A stretch of DNA of 5,113 bases. Source: Phycisphaerae bacterium. Its GTDB lineage: Bacteria; Planctomycetota; Phycisphaerae; Phycisphaerales; SM1A02. Each line of letters starts with the position of its first letter. Within the stretch, counting starts at the first letter, position 1. The notes below the pieces were generated by a model, which was given only the letters and a program-made list of their open reading frames with translations, was not told the DNA's origin and did not search any database. Positions 1 through 5,113 of the stretch are shown here, one piece after another. The position numbers and the translations under genes are program-made. The DNA lies in NCBI GenBank assembly GCA_002862325.1, contig PKCT01000105.1, positions 1 to 5,113 of the forward strand. Reading direction: 5' to 3'.

Positions 1-708
1 GTCGAGGAGCTGGTGACCGGTCGTTGCGACTATGGACTGGTCCCCTACGAGAATTCGATCGGCGGTTCGATCACCGAGACCCTCGACGCGCTCGCGGAGT
101 TCGACGCGCCCGTGTGCGCCGAGACGCTCGTCGCGATCGACCAGGCGTTGATGGCGAACTGCGCGCCGGAGGAGATTCGTGCGGTGGCGAGCAAGCCCGA
201 GGCCCTCGCGCAGTGTCGGAAGTTCCTGCGCAGCACGCTTCCGAATGCGGAGATCATCGAGACGACGAGCACCTCCGCCGCGGTCGAACGCGCCGCCGGC
301 GCGTCGCGGACCGCCGCGATCGGTTGCCGGCTCGGCGGGGAGATCCACGGCGTTCGCGTGCTCTTCGATCGCATCCAGGACCGTGCGCAGAACATCACGC
401 GGTTCCTCGTCCTCGGTCGACAGGAACCCGGCCCGACCGGCGAGGATCGGACGACGGTCCAGTTCCAGACCGACCACCGTCCCGGCGCCCTGGTCGACGT
501 GCTCGTGGAATTCAGGGACGCCGGCGTGAACCTCGCGCACATTGACAAGCGCCCGTCGCGTCTGGACAACTGGAACTACACGTTCTTCGTCGATCTCGAA
601 GGCCACCGGGAGGACCCGGTCGTCCGGGACGCCATCGAACGAGCACGCAGCCACTGCGTGAGCCTGCACATCCGCGGGTCGTACCCCCGCGCGAAGCGCG
701 TCCTCTGA
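1..708 (+). CDS. pheA: Prephenate dehydratase, C-terminal part (5' end outside window)
   Basis: Prephenate dehydratase converts prephenate to phenylpyruvate in cytoplasmic phenylalanine synthesis. The frame is open from base 1, so 235 C-terminal residues are visible; an in-frame GTG at 13 is internal and not the start. Seen: the Gly-Leu-Val-Pro-Tyr-Glu-Asn-Ser motif (residues 12-19), the Pro-Glu-Ala-Leu-Ala-Gln-Cys motif, and IQD...N-I-T-R-F with the family's catalytic Thr-Arg-Phe at residues 133-135. An ACT domain follows (about 149-230), with Gly-Ala-Leu-Val at 162-165 and Asp-Lys-Arg-Pro at 182-185 where E. coli has Glu-Ser-Arg-Pro; these two motifs bind the feedback inhibitor Phe in the family. 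The protein ends in the usual GSYPRA-type terminus. By alignment to E. coli PheA from memory, roughly 40-60 dehydratase residues are missing. Whether a chorismate mutase domain precedes them cannot be seen. The gene converges on the TPR gene, so it is not part of that operon. Confidence 0.96.
   Translation, partial: VEELVTGRCDYGLVPYENSIGGSITETLDALAEFDAPVCAETLVAIDQALMANCAPEEIRAVASKPEALAQCRKFLRSTLPNAEIIETTSTSAAVERAAGASRTAAIGCRLGGEIHGVRVLFDRIQDRAQNITRFLVLGRQEPGPTGEDRTTVQFQTDHRPGALVDVLVEFRDAGVNLAHIDKRPSRLDNWNYTFFVDLEGHREDPVVRDAIERARSHCVSLHIRGSYPRAKRVL
688..700. other. Small GC hairpin at the convergent pheA/TPR junction
   Basis: A perfect 5-bp all-GC inverted repeat (CGCGC, GAA loop, GCGCG) sits in the last codons of pheA. 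It lies 16-28 bases beyond the stop of the opposing TPR gene. No T-run follows on either strand, so it does not meet the criteria for an intrinsic terminator. It may be a weak bidirectional pause site, or chance in GC-rich coding DNA. Confidence 0.3.
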
Positions 709-715
709 TCGTCGG

Positions 716-2125
716 TCAACGGTTTCGCTGGAACGCCTCGATCTCGTCGAGATATCTCTGGACGGAATCGCGTGGACGGATCGCCTGGGCGGCCTTCAGG
801 AGCCGGATGGCCCCCGAATAATCCTTGTTTCGAACAAGCAGCTGAGCCTGATCGACCTTCGCATCGGCCTCGAATCCCTCGATCTCCCCCGCTCGATCGA
901 AGTAGAAGATCGCCTTTTCGAATCCGTCGTCCTGCCGTCCGTAGTACTGACCGAGCAGGCGGAGGGCTTCGCCGTCCATCGGATCGAGGTCGACGATCTC
1001 GGCCAGAATCTCCGCCTCCCGGTCGCCGCGGCCGCGCTGGACCGCGACTCTCGCCTCGACCTTGAGCAGCTCCTTCTTCTGCTCCGCGGTGAATCCGTCC
1101 ATCAGGTTCGCCCGCATGAAGGCGCACATGCGTTCCACCGGCTCGAGTTCCTGGCGCCGGGTGAGGAGACGCGCCGCCTTGAAGGCCGGTGCGGGATCTC
1201 CACCGGACTCGACGCCGAGGCCTTCGAGATAGCGATCCATGGCGACGTCGCCCAGCCCCTGGTTGACGTAGATGTTGGCGAGCATCGACAGGCTCTCCGG
1301 CGTCGCTCCCCCGAGTCCCCGGGCGATCTCGAAGTTCTCCGCCGCCCGATCGATCGCGTCCATGCCCAGAAACGCGTTCGCCTGGATCAACCAGAGATCG
1401 GCGTTGTCGGCATCGCCTTCGATCAGCGTCTGAAGCAGGGCCGCGGCCTCTTCGAATCGCTCCTGGGCGAAATACGCCTTGGCCAGTCCGAACTGCCAGT
1501 CCAGGGTCTTCGGATCGAGCATGATCGCTCGTCGATAGGCGGTTTCCGCGCCGAGCCATTGACCGGTGTTGGAGTGGGAGAATCCGAGCAGGCCCGCCGT
1601 CACGGCGTCGTCCGCACCGAGCTCGAACGCTCTGACCAGGGCGTCGCGAGCCTTGTCGAACTGACCGAGCTGCACCCGGGCGAGACCAAGCTGCTGCCAT
1701 GCGCGTCGATAGTTCGGATACTTGGCGGCGGCGGTGCCGTAGGCGAGCGCCGCGAGGTCGAGTTCGTCGCGGGTGAAGCGGAGGTTACCGAGCATGAAGT
1801 CGTACGCGGCGGTGGCCTTCGCGTTCCGGTTCTTCTCGAGCAGTGCGATCGCGGCGTCGAGATCGTTGGCGGCCATCAGGTCGAGGACCTCCCGCATGAC
1901 GACCGACTCCTTCTCCGTCACCGGCGGTTCCACGTCGGTCACCGCGAGATAACTGCGCGCGAAGCGCTGCTTGAACGCCGGCGTCCGCCAGAGCGAGAGC
2001 TCGAACTGCGAGGGTCCGGACGCGGTCCCGGCGTTCGGGGCTGTGTCCCCACCGCCACGCTCGTCGGCGTTCGCCGAGGTCGTGATCGCGAGGATGGTGC
2101 AGGCAACGGGAATGAAACGCTTCAT
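716..2125 (-). CDS. Exported tetratricopeptide-repeat protein of a TonB2-type operon
   Basis: A 469-residue protein starting at ATG 2125, preceded by a GGAG ribosome site 7 bases upstream. Residues 1-20 look like a Sec signal peptide: Met-Lys-Arg, a hydrophobic core, and an Ala-Asn-Ala cleavage site before Asp-Glu. The mature protein is almost entirely helical with degenerate TPR units. Units seem to fall at about 106-138, 140-172, 174-205, 208-240, 242-274, 276-308, 350-382, 385-418 and 420-452. They show the Trp/Leu-Gly-Ala-Tyr-Ala-Pro spacing, for example YRRAWQQLGLARVQLGQFDK. TPR arrays bind proteins, so a periplasmic scaffold for the motor or a transporter is the natural inference, but no partner is shown. 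It is the last gene of the operon, 61 bases after tonB. TPR proteins are common in this position in TonB2-type clusters. There is no enzymatic motif. Confidence 0.93.
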   Translation of the reverse strand: MKRFIPVACTILAITTSANADERGGGDTAPNAGTASGPSQFELSLWRTPAFKQRFARSYLAVTDVEPPVTEKESVVMREVLDLMAANDLDAAIALLEKNRNAKATAAYDFMLGNLRFTRDELDLAALAYGTAAAKYPNYRRAWQQLGLARVQLGQFDKARDALVRAFELGADDAVTAGLLGFSHSNTGQWLGAETAYRRAIMLDPKTLDWQFGLAKAYFAQERFEEAAALLQTLIEGDADNADLWLIQANAFLGMDAIDRAAENFEIARGLGGATPESLSMLANIYVNQGLGDVAMDRYLEGLGVESGGDPAPAFKAARLLTRRQELEPVERMCAFMRANLMDGFTAEQKKELLKVEARVAVQRGRGDREAEILAEIVDLDPMDGEALRLLGQYYGRQDDGFEKAIFYFDRAGEIEGFEADAKVDQAQLLVRNKDYSGAIRLLKAAQAIRPRDSVQRYLDEIEAFQRNR

Positions 2126-2132
2126 GACTGGA

Positions 2133-2137
2133 CTCCA
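2133..2137 (-). promoter_or_regulatory. Ribosome binding site of the TPR gene
   Basis: The minus strand reads TGGAG 7 bases before the ATG at 2125. It lies in the only sizeable gap of the operon (61 bases, 2126-2186), which shows no convincing hairpin or promoter. The TPR gene is therefore probably read through from tonB. Confidence 0.6.
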
Positions 2138-2186
2138 CGGTCTGGCGACCGTACTGTCGGCCGCAGGAGATGGAACTCGATCCGGT

Positions 2187-2861
2187 TCAGGAGATCTTGG
2201 GGAAGGTGATGGGGACGCGCATGCGGAATCGGACCGGCTGGCCGTCTCGCCGGCCCGGTTCGAACTTCCATCGCTTCACGGCGTTGAGGGCGGCACGTTC
2301 GAGGACGGCATCCGACCGGCCGGCATTCTGGACTCGCGCGTCCTGGACCCGTCCACGCTCGTCCACGATGAAGATGATGTAGACCTTGCCGGGCGACTTG
2401 CGGCGGACCTCCGGCGTCAGGGTGGGCGGATCCTGAAGAATGGGCGTCGGTTTCTCGTCGAGGTCCGCGGCGCCGACCAGATCCGCCAGCCCTTTCTTTC
2501 CACCCATGGCCGCCGTGAGGTCGATCTTCATCGCGGCGGCGCCGTATCCGTCTCCGAACCCCGGGTTCAAGGCCATTTCGAGCTGGGACAGATCCAGCGG
2601 CGGCGTGTCCTCGAGAAGCTCCGGCGGCTCCTCCTCCTCCTCGGGCTCCTCCTCCTCCGGCTCCTCCTCCATCACCGGAGGTGGCGGCTGCAGTACCGCC
2701 GTATCGATGCTTCGCACCAGCAGATCCGCGTCGTTCATCGCCGTGATCTGCTGGAGCAGCGGAAGGACGAGGAAGAAGATGATCGTGAAGGCGATTCCAC
2801 CCGCGACCACGACGGTGCGGTTCACGATGGCCTTCAGAAATGTCATGGTCTTCTTCAGCAT
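2187..2861 (-). CDS. tonB: TonB-family energy transducer with acidic linker
   Basis: A 224-residue TonB protein. It carries force from the ExbB/ExbD motor across the periplasm to the plug of outer-membrane TonB-dependent transporters. Residues 1-13 are basic and cytoplasmic. One membrane helix covers about 14-36. A Pro/Glu tract follows (59-87), nearly all Glu at 65-78. Next is a Gly-rich segment (about 88-130, including DLSQLEMALNPGFGDGYG). The TonB C-terminal domain covers about 150-221, with GKVYIIFIVDERGRV, then AALNAVKRWKFEPG and RFRMRVPITF, the usual beta-alpha-beta pattern. The start is ATG 2861, preceded by a weak AGGG 9 bases upstream; an in-frame ATG at 2846 is an alternative that would remove five residues without affecting the helix. 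It starts 22 bases after exbD. The usual Lys-Pro repeats are absent. The family is secure; its transporter partner is unknown. Confidence 0.94.
   Translation of the reverse strand: MLKKTMTFLKAIVNRTVVVAGGIAFTIIFFLVLPLLQQITAMNDADLLVRSIDTAVLQPPPPVMEEEPEEEEPEEEEEPPELLEDTPPLDLSQLEMALNPGFGDGYGAAAMKIDLTAAMGGKKGLADLVGAADLDEKPTPILQDPPTLTPEVRRKSPGKVYIIFIVDERGRVQDARVQNAGRSDAVLERAALNAVKRWKFEPGRRDGQPVRFRMRVPITFPKIS
2628..2669 (-). repeat. GAG/GAA triplet-rich tract encoding the TonB poly-Glu linker
   Basis: On the minus strand this is runs of GAG triplets broken by Pro codons, encoding TonB residues 65-78 (twelve Glu and two Pro). The plus strand is an almost pure CTC/TCC pyrimidine run. Near-identical triplets in tandem are prone to slippage in multiples of three, so the linker length could differ between strains without breaking the frame. 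Confidence 0.8.
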
Positions 2862-2883
2862 GCTGGGTCGCCCTGTGGGTCCG

Positions 2884-3291
2884 TCACTTCTTGGTGGCCA
2901 CGCTGATCTTCGTGGCCTCGGCCAACTGCGCCTCGTCGATGATGCGGATCAGGAGATCGGTCTTGGAGTCCTGGTCCGCCTGGACGATCACCGGGAGGTC
3001 CTCTCCGCCGGCGAGCATCCGCTTGACCGTCGATCGCACCCCCCCCACCCCGATCTCGCGCCCGCCGTACATCACCTTGCCGTCGTCGGTCAGCGCGATC
3101 AGGATGCTGTTCTTGTCCAGAGAGGCGGCCGAGGCGGCCTGCGGCTTGTTGACGTCCACGCCCGTCTCCTCGACGAAGGTCGTCGTGACGATGAAGAAGA
3201 TCAGGAGGATGAAGACGCAGTCGATCAACGGCGACATGTCCACCGCCGCTTCGTTGCCTTCTCCGCCCGTGGCGTTTCTGAATCTGCCCAT
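2884..3291 (-). CDS. exbD: ExbD/TolR-type proton-channel subunit
   Basis: A 135-residue ExbD, the usual family length. It is an inner-membrane protein with a short cytoplasmic N-terminus, one helix and a periplasmic domain, and it dimerises inside the ExbB pore. Residues 17-39 carry the hallmark AVDMSPLIDCVFILLIFFIV. Asp24 in PLIDCVF matches the conserved in-membrane Asp (Asp25 in E. coli ExbD) that takes part in proton translocation. The periplasmic part (about 41-135) has the expected NSILIALTDDGKVMYGG strand pattern and PVIVQADQDSK, then a helix near LLIRIIDEAQLA. The start is ATG 3291, preceded by AGAGG 9 bases upstream. The same frame stays open as far as 3927, but upstream sequence overlaps exbB and lacks ExbD features. 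It lies 26 bases after exbB and 22 before tonB, so the three are probably cotranscribed. No key residue is missing. Confidence 0.97.
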   Translation of the reverse strand: MGRFRNATGGEGNEAAVDMSPLIDCVFILLIFFIVTTTFVEETGVDVNKPQAASAASLDKNSILIALTDDGKVMYGGREIGVGGVRSTVKRMLAGGEDLPVIVQADQDSKTDLLIRIIDEAQLAEATKISVATKK

Positions 3292-3300
3292 GACTCGAAT

Positions 3301-3305
3301 CCTCT
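3301..3305 (-). promoter_or_regulatory. Ribosome binding site fixing the exbD start
   Basis: AGAGG on the minus strand lies 9 bases before ATG 3291. It supports that start over the long in-frame extension through exbB. Confidence 0.65.
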
Positions 3306-3317
3306 GTTGCGAGCGCC

Positions 3318-3980
3318 CTACGCCGCCCGACGTGAAACTCCGTGGTTGCGGTGATACACCGCTTGCGTGCACGCCGACTCCAGCTGGGCGAGAAACGCCC
3401 GGTACCGCTCGTAGCTGCGTGCCATGAAGTACTGGAAGAAGAGACCGGGCAGGGCGATGACCAGCCCCGTCTCGGTGGTGATGAGCGCTTCGGAGATGCC
3501 GCCCGCGATCGACTCCATCGCCTGATCGCCACCGGATCCACTCGACAACGCTCCAAACGTCGACATCATGCCGGTGACGGTCCCAAGCAATCCCAGGAGG
3601 GGCGCCGCGCCGACGCACACGTTCATGACCTTGAGGCCCCGTTGGATCGGAGCCAGCTCCGCGATCCGCACCGCTTCGAAGAGCCTCGCGACCTCGTCGA
3701 TGGTCCGCCCTACGGTGACGATGTCCAGGATCCTGCCGACCTGTCCTCGACGGCGAGACGGCTCCACGATCCACGAGCGCCAGGTGATCTCCTTCAAGCC
3801 CTTGAATCGCTTGGACCGGATCGTCAGGAAGAGGTCCGTGCCGATCCCGAAGATCGCGAACGCGACCAGGCCGAGCGCGACCATCGCCCAACCACCATCC
3901 ATCCAGATGTTGATAGCCCGCTCCCACAACGGGGTGTTGGCGTCGGCGGCGGCGGCGGCGGCGAGAATCTCCGGATCCAT
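3318..3980 (-). CDS. exbB: ExbB/TolQ-type proton-channel subunit (small paralogue)
   Basis: A 220-residue inner-membrane MotA/TolQ/ExbB-family protein that forms the pore around ExbD. Three helices are visible: about 31-53, 118-140 and 164-186. The second carries APLLGLLGTVTGMMSTF; Thr134 aligns with E. coli ExbB Thr148. The third carries GISEALITTETGLV; Glu164 and Thr169 align with E. coli Glu176 and Thr181, the polar pore residues. After helix 3 comes an Arg/Tyr-rich tail (about 187-220). Glu170 adds a second acidic residue where the larger paralogue has Ala. The start is ATG 3980, preceded by AGGAG 6 bases upstream. The frame is open up to 4160, but the added 60 residues would be an Arg-rich shadow of the preceding gene. 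A run of six Ala follows the start (7-12). The gap to the preceding gene is 22 bases. Assignment to ExbB rather than TolQ rests on the adjacent tonB. Confidence 0.95.
   Translation of the reverse strand: MDPEILAAAAAADANTPLWERAINIWMDGGWAMVALGLVAFAIFGIGTDLFLTIRSKRFKGLKEITWRSWIVEPSRRRGQVGRILDIVTVGRTIDEVARLFEAVRIAELAPIQRGLKVMNVCVGAAPLLGLLGTVTGMMSTFGALSSGSGGDQAMESIAGGISEALITTETGLVIALPGLFFQYFMARSYERYRAFLAQLESACTQAVYHRNHGVSRRAA
3945..3962 (-). repeat. GCC triplet run encoding six alanines in ExbB
   Basis: Six consecutive GCC codons (GGC on the plus strand) encode Ala7-Ala12 of ExbB, before the first membrane helix. This is a pure short triplet repeat that could change length without breaking the frame. 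Confidence 0.75.
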
Positions 3981-3986
3981 GGTCGG

Positions 3987-3991
3987 CTCCT
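3987..3991 (-). promoter_or_regulatory. Ribosome binding site fixing the exbB start
   Basis: AGGAG on the minus strand lies 6 bases before ATG 3980, within the 22-base gap after the stop of the large ExbB-like gene. It decides between this start and the longer open frame reaching 4160. Confidence 0.75.
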
Positions 3992-4002
3992 GATCTTGGT
4001 GG

Positions 4003-5113
4003 TCACGTCGGATTCGGGGCGGAGACGTCAGGCTGGGGAGGAGGATCGTCCTTCCCCGCTTCCTTCCTCTCCTCCTTCCGTTCGGGCGCGTCACCCCGAT
4101 GCTGGTCGAGGACCGGGGAGAGCAGGGTCGCGAGGGCCTCCGCCGCCTTGCGTCGATCACTGGGCTCCTCGCGAACCGGAGCGGACGGCGGGGTGACGCG
4201 TTCGTCCGGATACGCGACCGAGATCTGATTCACCAGTGCGATCGCCGCCTGTTCCATGCGGTCGATGATGCCCTTCGCCTTCCGGGAAAGGAACGCATGC
4301 AGAAGCAGAGCCGGAATGGCGGCGACCAGTCCCAGCGCCGTGGTGATCAACGCTTCGGAGATACCCGACGACAGCGTCTTCACATCTCCCGTGCCGAAGA
4401 GGGTGATCAGCTTGAAGGTGCTGATGATGCCGGTCACGGTGCCCAGAAGCCCCAGAAGTGGGGCCGCCGCCGCGGTGATCGCGATGAAGGGTAGAAATCG
4501 CTCGACCTTCAACCTGGTCGTGAGAATCTTCTCGTACATGACCTCCTCGATGAGGTCCTTCGGCTGCCTCATGTGCTCGACGCCGGCGACGAGCATCCGA
4601 CCGGTCGGTCCACGAATGCCTCGAGCGGCCTCCATGGCCCCCTCCTCCCGATGTTCGCGAATCGCCGTAAAGAGTGCGTCCAGACGCCTTCGTCCGGCGC
4701 GAGGAACCGTGGACAGACCGACCCACTTGAGAAGAGCGACCAACAACGACGCTCCCGCCAACGCCAGGATCGGGATGACGACCGGGCCCCCCTTCTGCAC
4801 CGTCTCGACGATCGTCTCGTTCGTCTCCTCGATCAACCGCGCGTTCCCGAGGGTCGGATCGAACGGGATGACCCCCTTGCCGGAGGAGATCACCGCGTCC
4901 GCGAGGATCGTGTCCTGGGGATCGCCGAACTGGAACACGGTCGGCTCGAGTGATCCGAGCTGCTGCTCGACCGGCCCCGCGTCGCCGCCATCGGAGTCGC
5001 GGAAGAACTCGGCCGGACCGAGCAGGAGAAACGTGCCCGATCGGACCTGCCCGCCCAGGTCGAGCGCGGTGCCATCGAACCGCGTACCGCCGATCGCGTC
5101 CTCGATCCGATCG
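4003..5113 (-). CDS. Large ExbB/TolQ-type protein with extracytoplasmic N-domain, TtpC-like (5' end outside window)
   Basis: The frame is open to the window edge, giving 369 C-terminal residues. The GTG at 4938 is internal, because the sequence upstream of it is family-like: Gly-Gly-Gln-Val...Gly-Thr-Phe-Leu-Leu-Leu-Gly-Pro-Ala (about 20-34). Residues 1-100 are extracytoplasmic and end in an Ile-Pro-Phe-Asp-Pro-Thr-Leu-Gly-Asn-Ala motif. The MotA/TolQ/ExbB module follows: helix 1 at about 110-132, helix 2 at about 205-230 with APLLGLLGTVTGIISTF (Thr225 matches E. coli ExbB Thr148), and helix 3 at about 252-274 with GISEALITTALGLV (Glu253 and Thr258 match Glu176 and Thr181). A charged, Pro-rich cytoplasmic tail (304-369) ends the protein. 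This architecture matches TtpC of Vibrio TonB2 systems, which is needed there in addition to ExbB2. The missing N-terminus is probably a signal peptide plus a coiled coil (inference). A plain 'ExbB' label would understate it. Confidence 0.93.
   Translation of the reverse strand, partial: DRIEDAIGGTRFDGTALDLGGQVRSGTFLLLGPAEFFRDSDGGDAGPVEQQLGSLEPTVFQFGDPQDTILADAVISSGKGVIPFDPTLGNARLIEETNETIVETVQKGGPVVIPILALAGASLLVALLKWVGLSTVPRAGRRRLDALFTAIREHREEGAMEAARGIRGPTGRMLVAGVEHMRQPKDLIEEVMYEKILTTRLKVERFLPFIAITAAAAPLLGLLGTVTGIISTFKLITLFGTGDVKTLSSGISEALITTALGLVAAIPALLLHAFLSRKAKGIIDRMEQAAIALVNQISVAYPDERVTPPSAPVREEPSDRRKAAEALATLLSPVLDQHRGDAPERKEERKEAGKDDPPPQPDVSAPNPT

Larger units (their letters stand above)
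716..5113 (-). other. TonB2-type operon: ttpC-like, exbB, exbD, tonB, TPR
   Basis: Five same-strand genes with gaps of 22, 26, 22 and 61 bases and no visible terminator between them read as one transcription unit. The content matches the clusters known from Vibrio and Shewanella-type bacteria, where two ExbB-like proteins serve one ExbD and one TonB. The promoter and any iron-responsive (Fur-type) operator would lie beyond position 5113. None is visible inside the window. Confidence 0.85.

Noticed and set aside
45..569. Minus-strand open frame opposite pheA
   Set aside because: Ser/Arg-rich shadow. pheA has unmistakable dehydratase and ACT motifs on the plus strand.
2095..2125. Lipoprotein signal around Cys9 of the TPR protein
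   Set aside because: The residues before Cys9 (Ile-Pro-Val-Ala) do not form a lipobox, and only eight residues precede it. A normal Ala-X-Ala cleavage site follows at residue 20.
2126..2186. Terminator or internal promoter in the 61-base tonB/TPR gap
   Set aside because: No stable inverted repeat with a T-run and no convincing -35/-10 pair is visible on the minus strand.
1559..2906. Overlapping plus-strand open frames (1559-2209 and 1971-2906) opposite the TPR and tonB genes
   Set aside because: Compositionally abnormal and antisense to genes with clear signal-peptide, TPR and TonB features; no ribosome site of note.
2440..3354. Long plus-strand open frame (304 codons) with a Ser/Gly-rich start, opposite tonB and exbD
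   Set aside because: It is antisense to two secure genes. Its Ser/Gly run is the mirror of the TonB Glu tract, and it has no domain pattern; high GC makes such frames common.
3292..3927. Extension of exbD far upstream in the same frame
   Set aside because: It would overlap almost all of exbB and triple the protein length; the ExbD pattern starts exactly at the ATG at 3291.
3981..4160. N-terminal extension of exbB by 60 residues
   Set aside because: The extension is Arg-rich, overlaps the end of the TtpC-like gene, and lacks a ribosome site. AGGAG before 3980 supports the shorter protein.
3342..4196. Plus-strand open frame of 284 codons opposite exbB
   Set aside because: Arg/Asp/Pro-rich composition with no recognisable features. 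It is a shadow of exbB and the end of the TtpC-like gene.
4936..4938. GTG at 4938 as the true start of the large ExbB-like protein
   Set aside because: Translation continues open to the window edge with family-like Gly-rich extracytoplasmic sequence, so this is an internal Val codon.

Overview
This is a gene-dense, high-GC (about 60-65% by eye) bacterial window with two blocks that converge at about position 712. It has an outer-membrane energisation operon, so the host is a Gram-negative-type (diderm) bacterium. The PheA C-terminus (the Arg-Pro-Ser ... Asn-Trp ... Phe-Phe-Val-Asp ... Gly-His series ending in Gly-Ser-Tyr-Pro-Arg-Ala) and the operon style are compatible with Planctomycetota such as Phycisphaerae, or with a delta/Myxococcota-like lineage. 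That placement is a weak guess; nothing in the window fixes the taxonomy.

Positions 1-708 (+): the 3' part of pheA, prephenate dehydratase of phenylalanine biosynthesis, with most of the catalytic domain and a complete regulatory ACT domain. The 5' end lies outside the window. Only 7 bases separate its stop from the stop of the opposing gene.

Positions 716-5113 (-): one operon read right to left. It encodes a large ExbB/TolQ-type protein with an N-terminal extracytoplasmic domain (TtpC-like, 5' end cut by the window edge), then exbB, exbD, tonB and a secreted tetratricopeptide-repeat (TPR) protein. Intergenic gaps are 22, 26, 22 and 61 bases. This is the known TonB2-type arrangement described in Vibrio and relatives, where a second ExbB-like protein (TtpC) works with ExbB2-ExbD2-TonB2, often with a DUF3450 gene upstream and a TPR gene at the end. 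The ExbB-type proteins and ExbD would form the proton-driven inner-membrane motor. TonB would carry the force across the periplasm to TonB-dependent outer-membrane transporters. The periplasmic TPR protein is an accessory of unknown role. No transporter is present, so the substrate is unknown.

The system is recognisable rather than undescribed. The less ordinary details are an acidic poly-Glu linker in TonB in place of the usual Pro-Lys linker, a patterned Gly/hydrophobic segment between that linker and the TonB C-terminal domain, a 66-residue charged tail on the large ExbB-like protein, an extra in-membrane Glu in the small ExbB, and a several-fold excess of GATC. I saw no RNA genes, mobile elements, CRISPR arrays or stretches over 300 bases without a gene. 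The operon promoter is outside the window.
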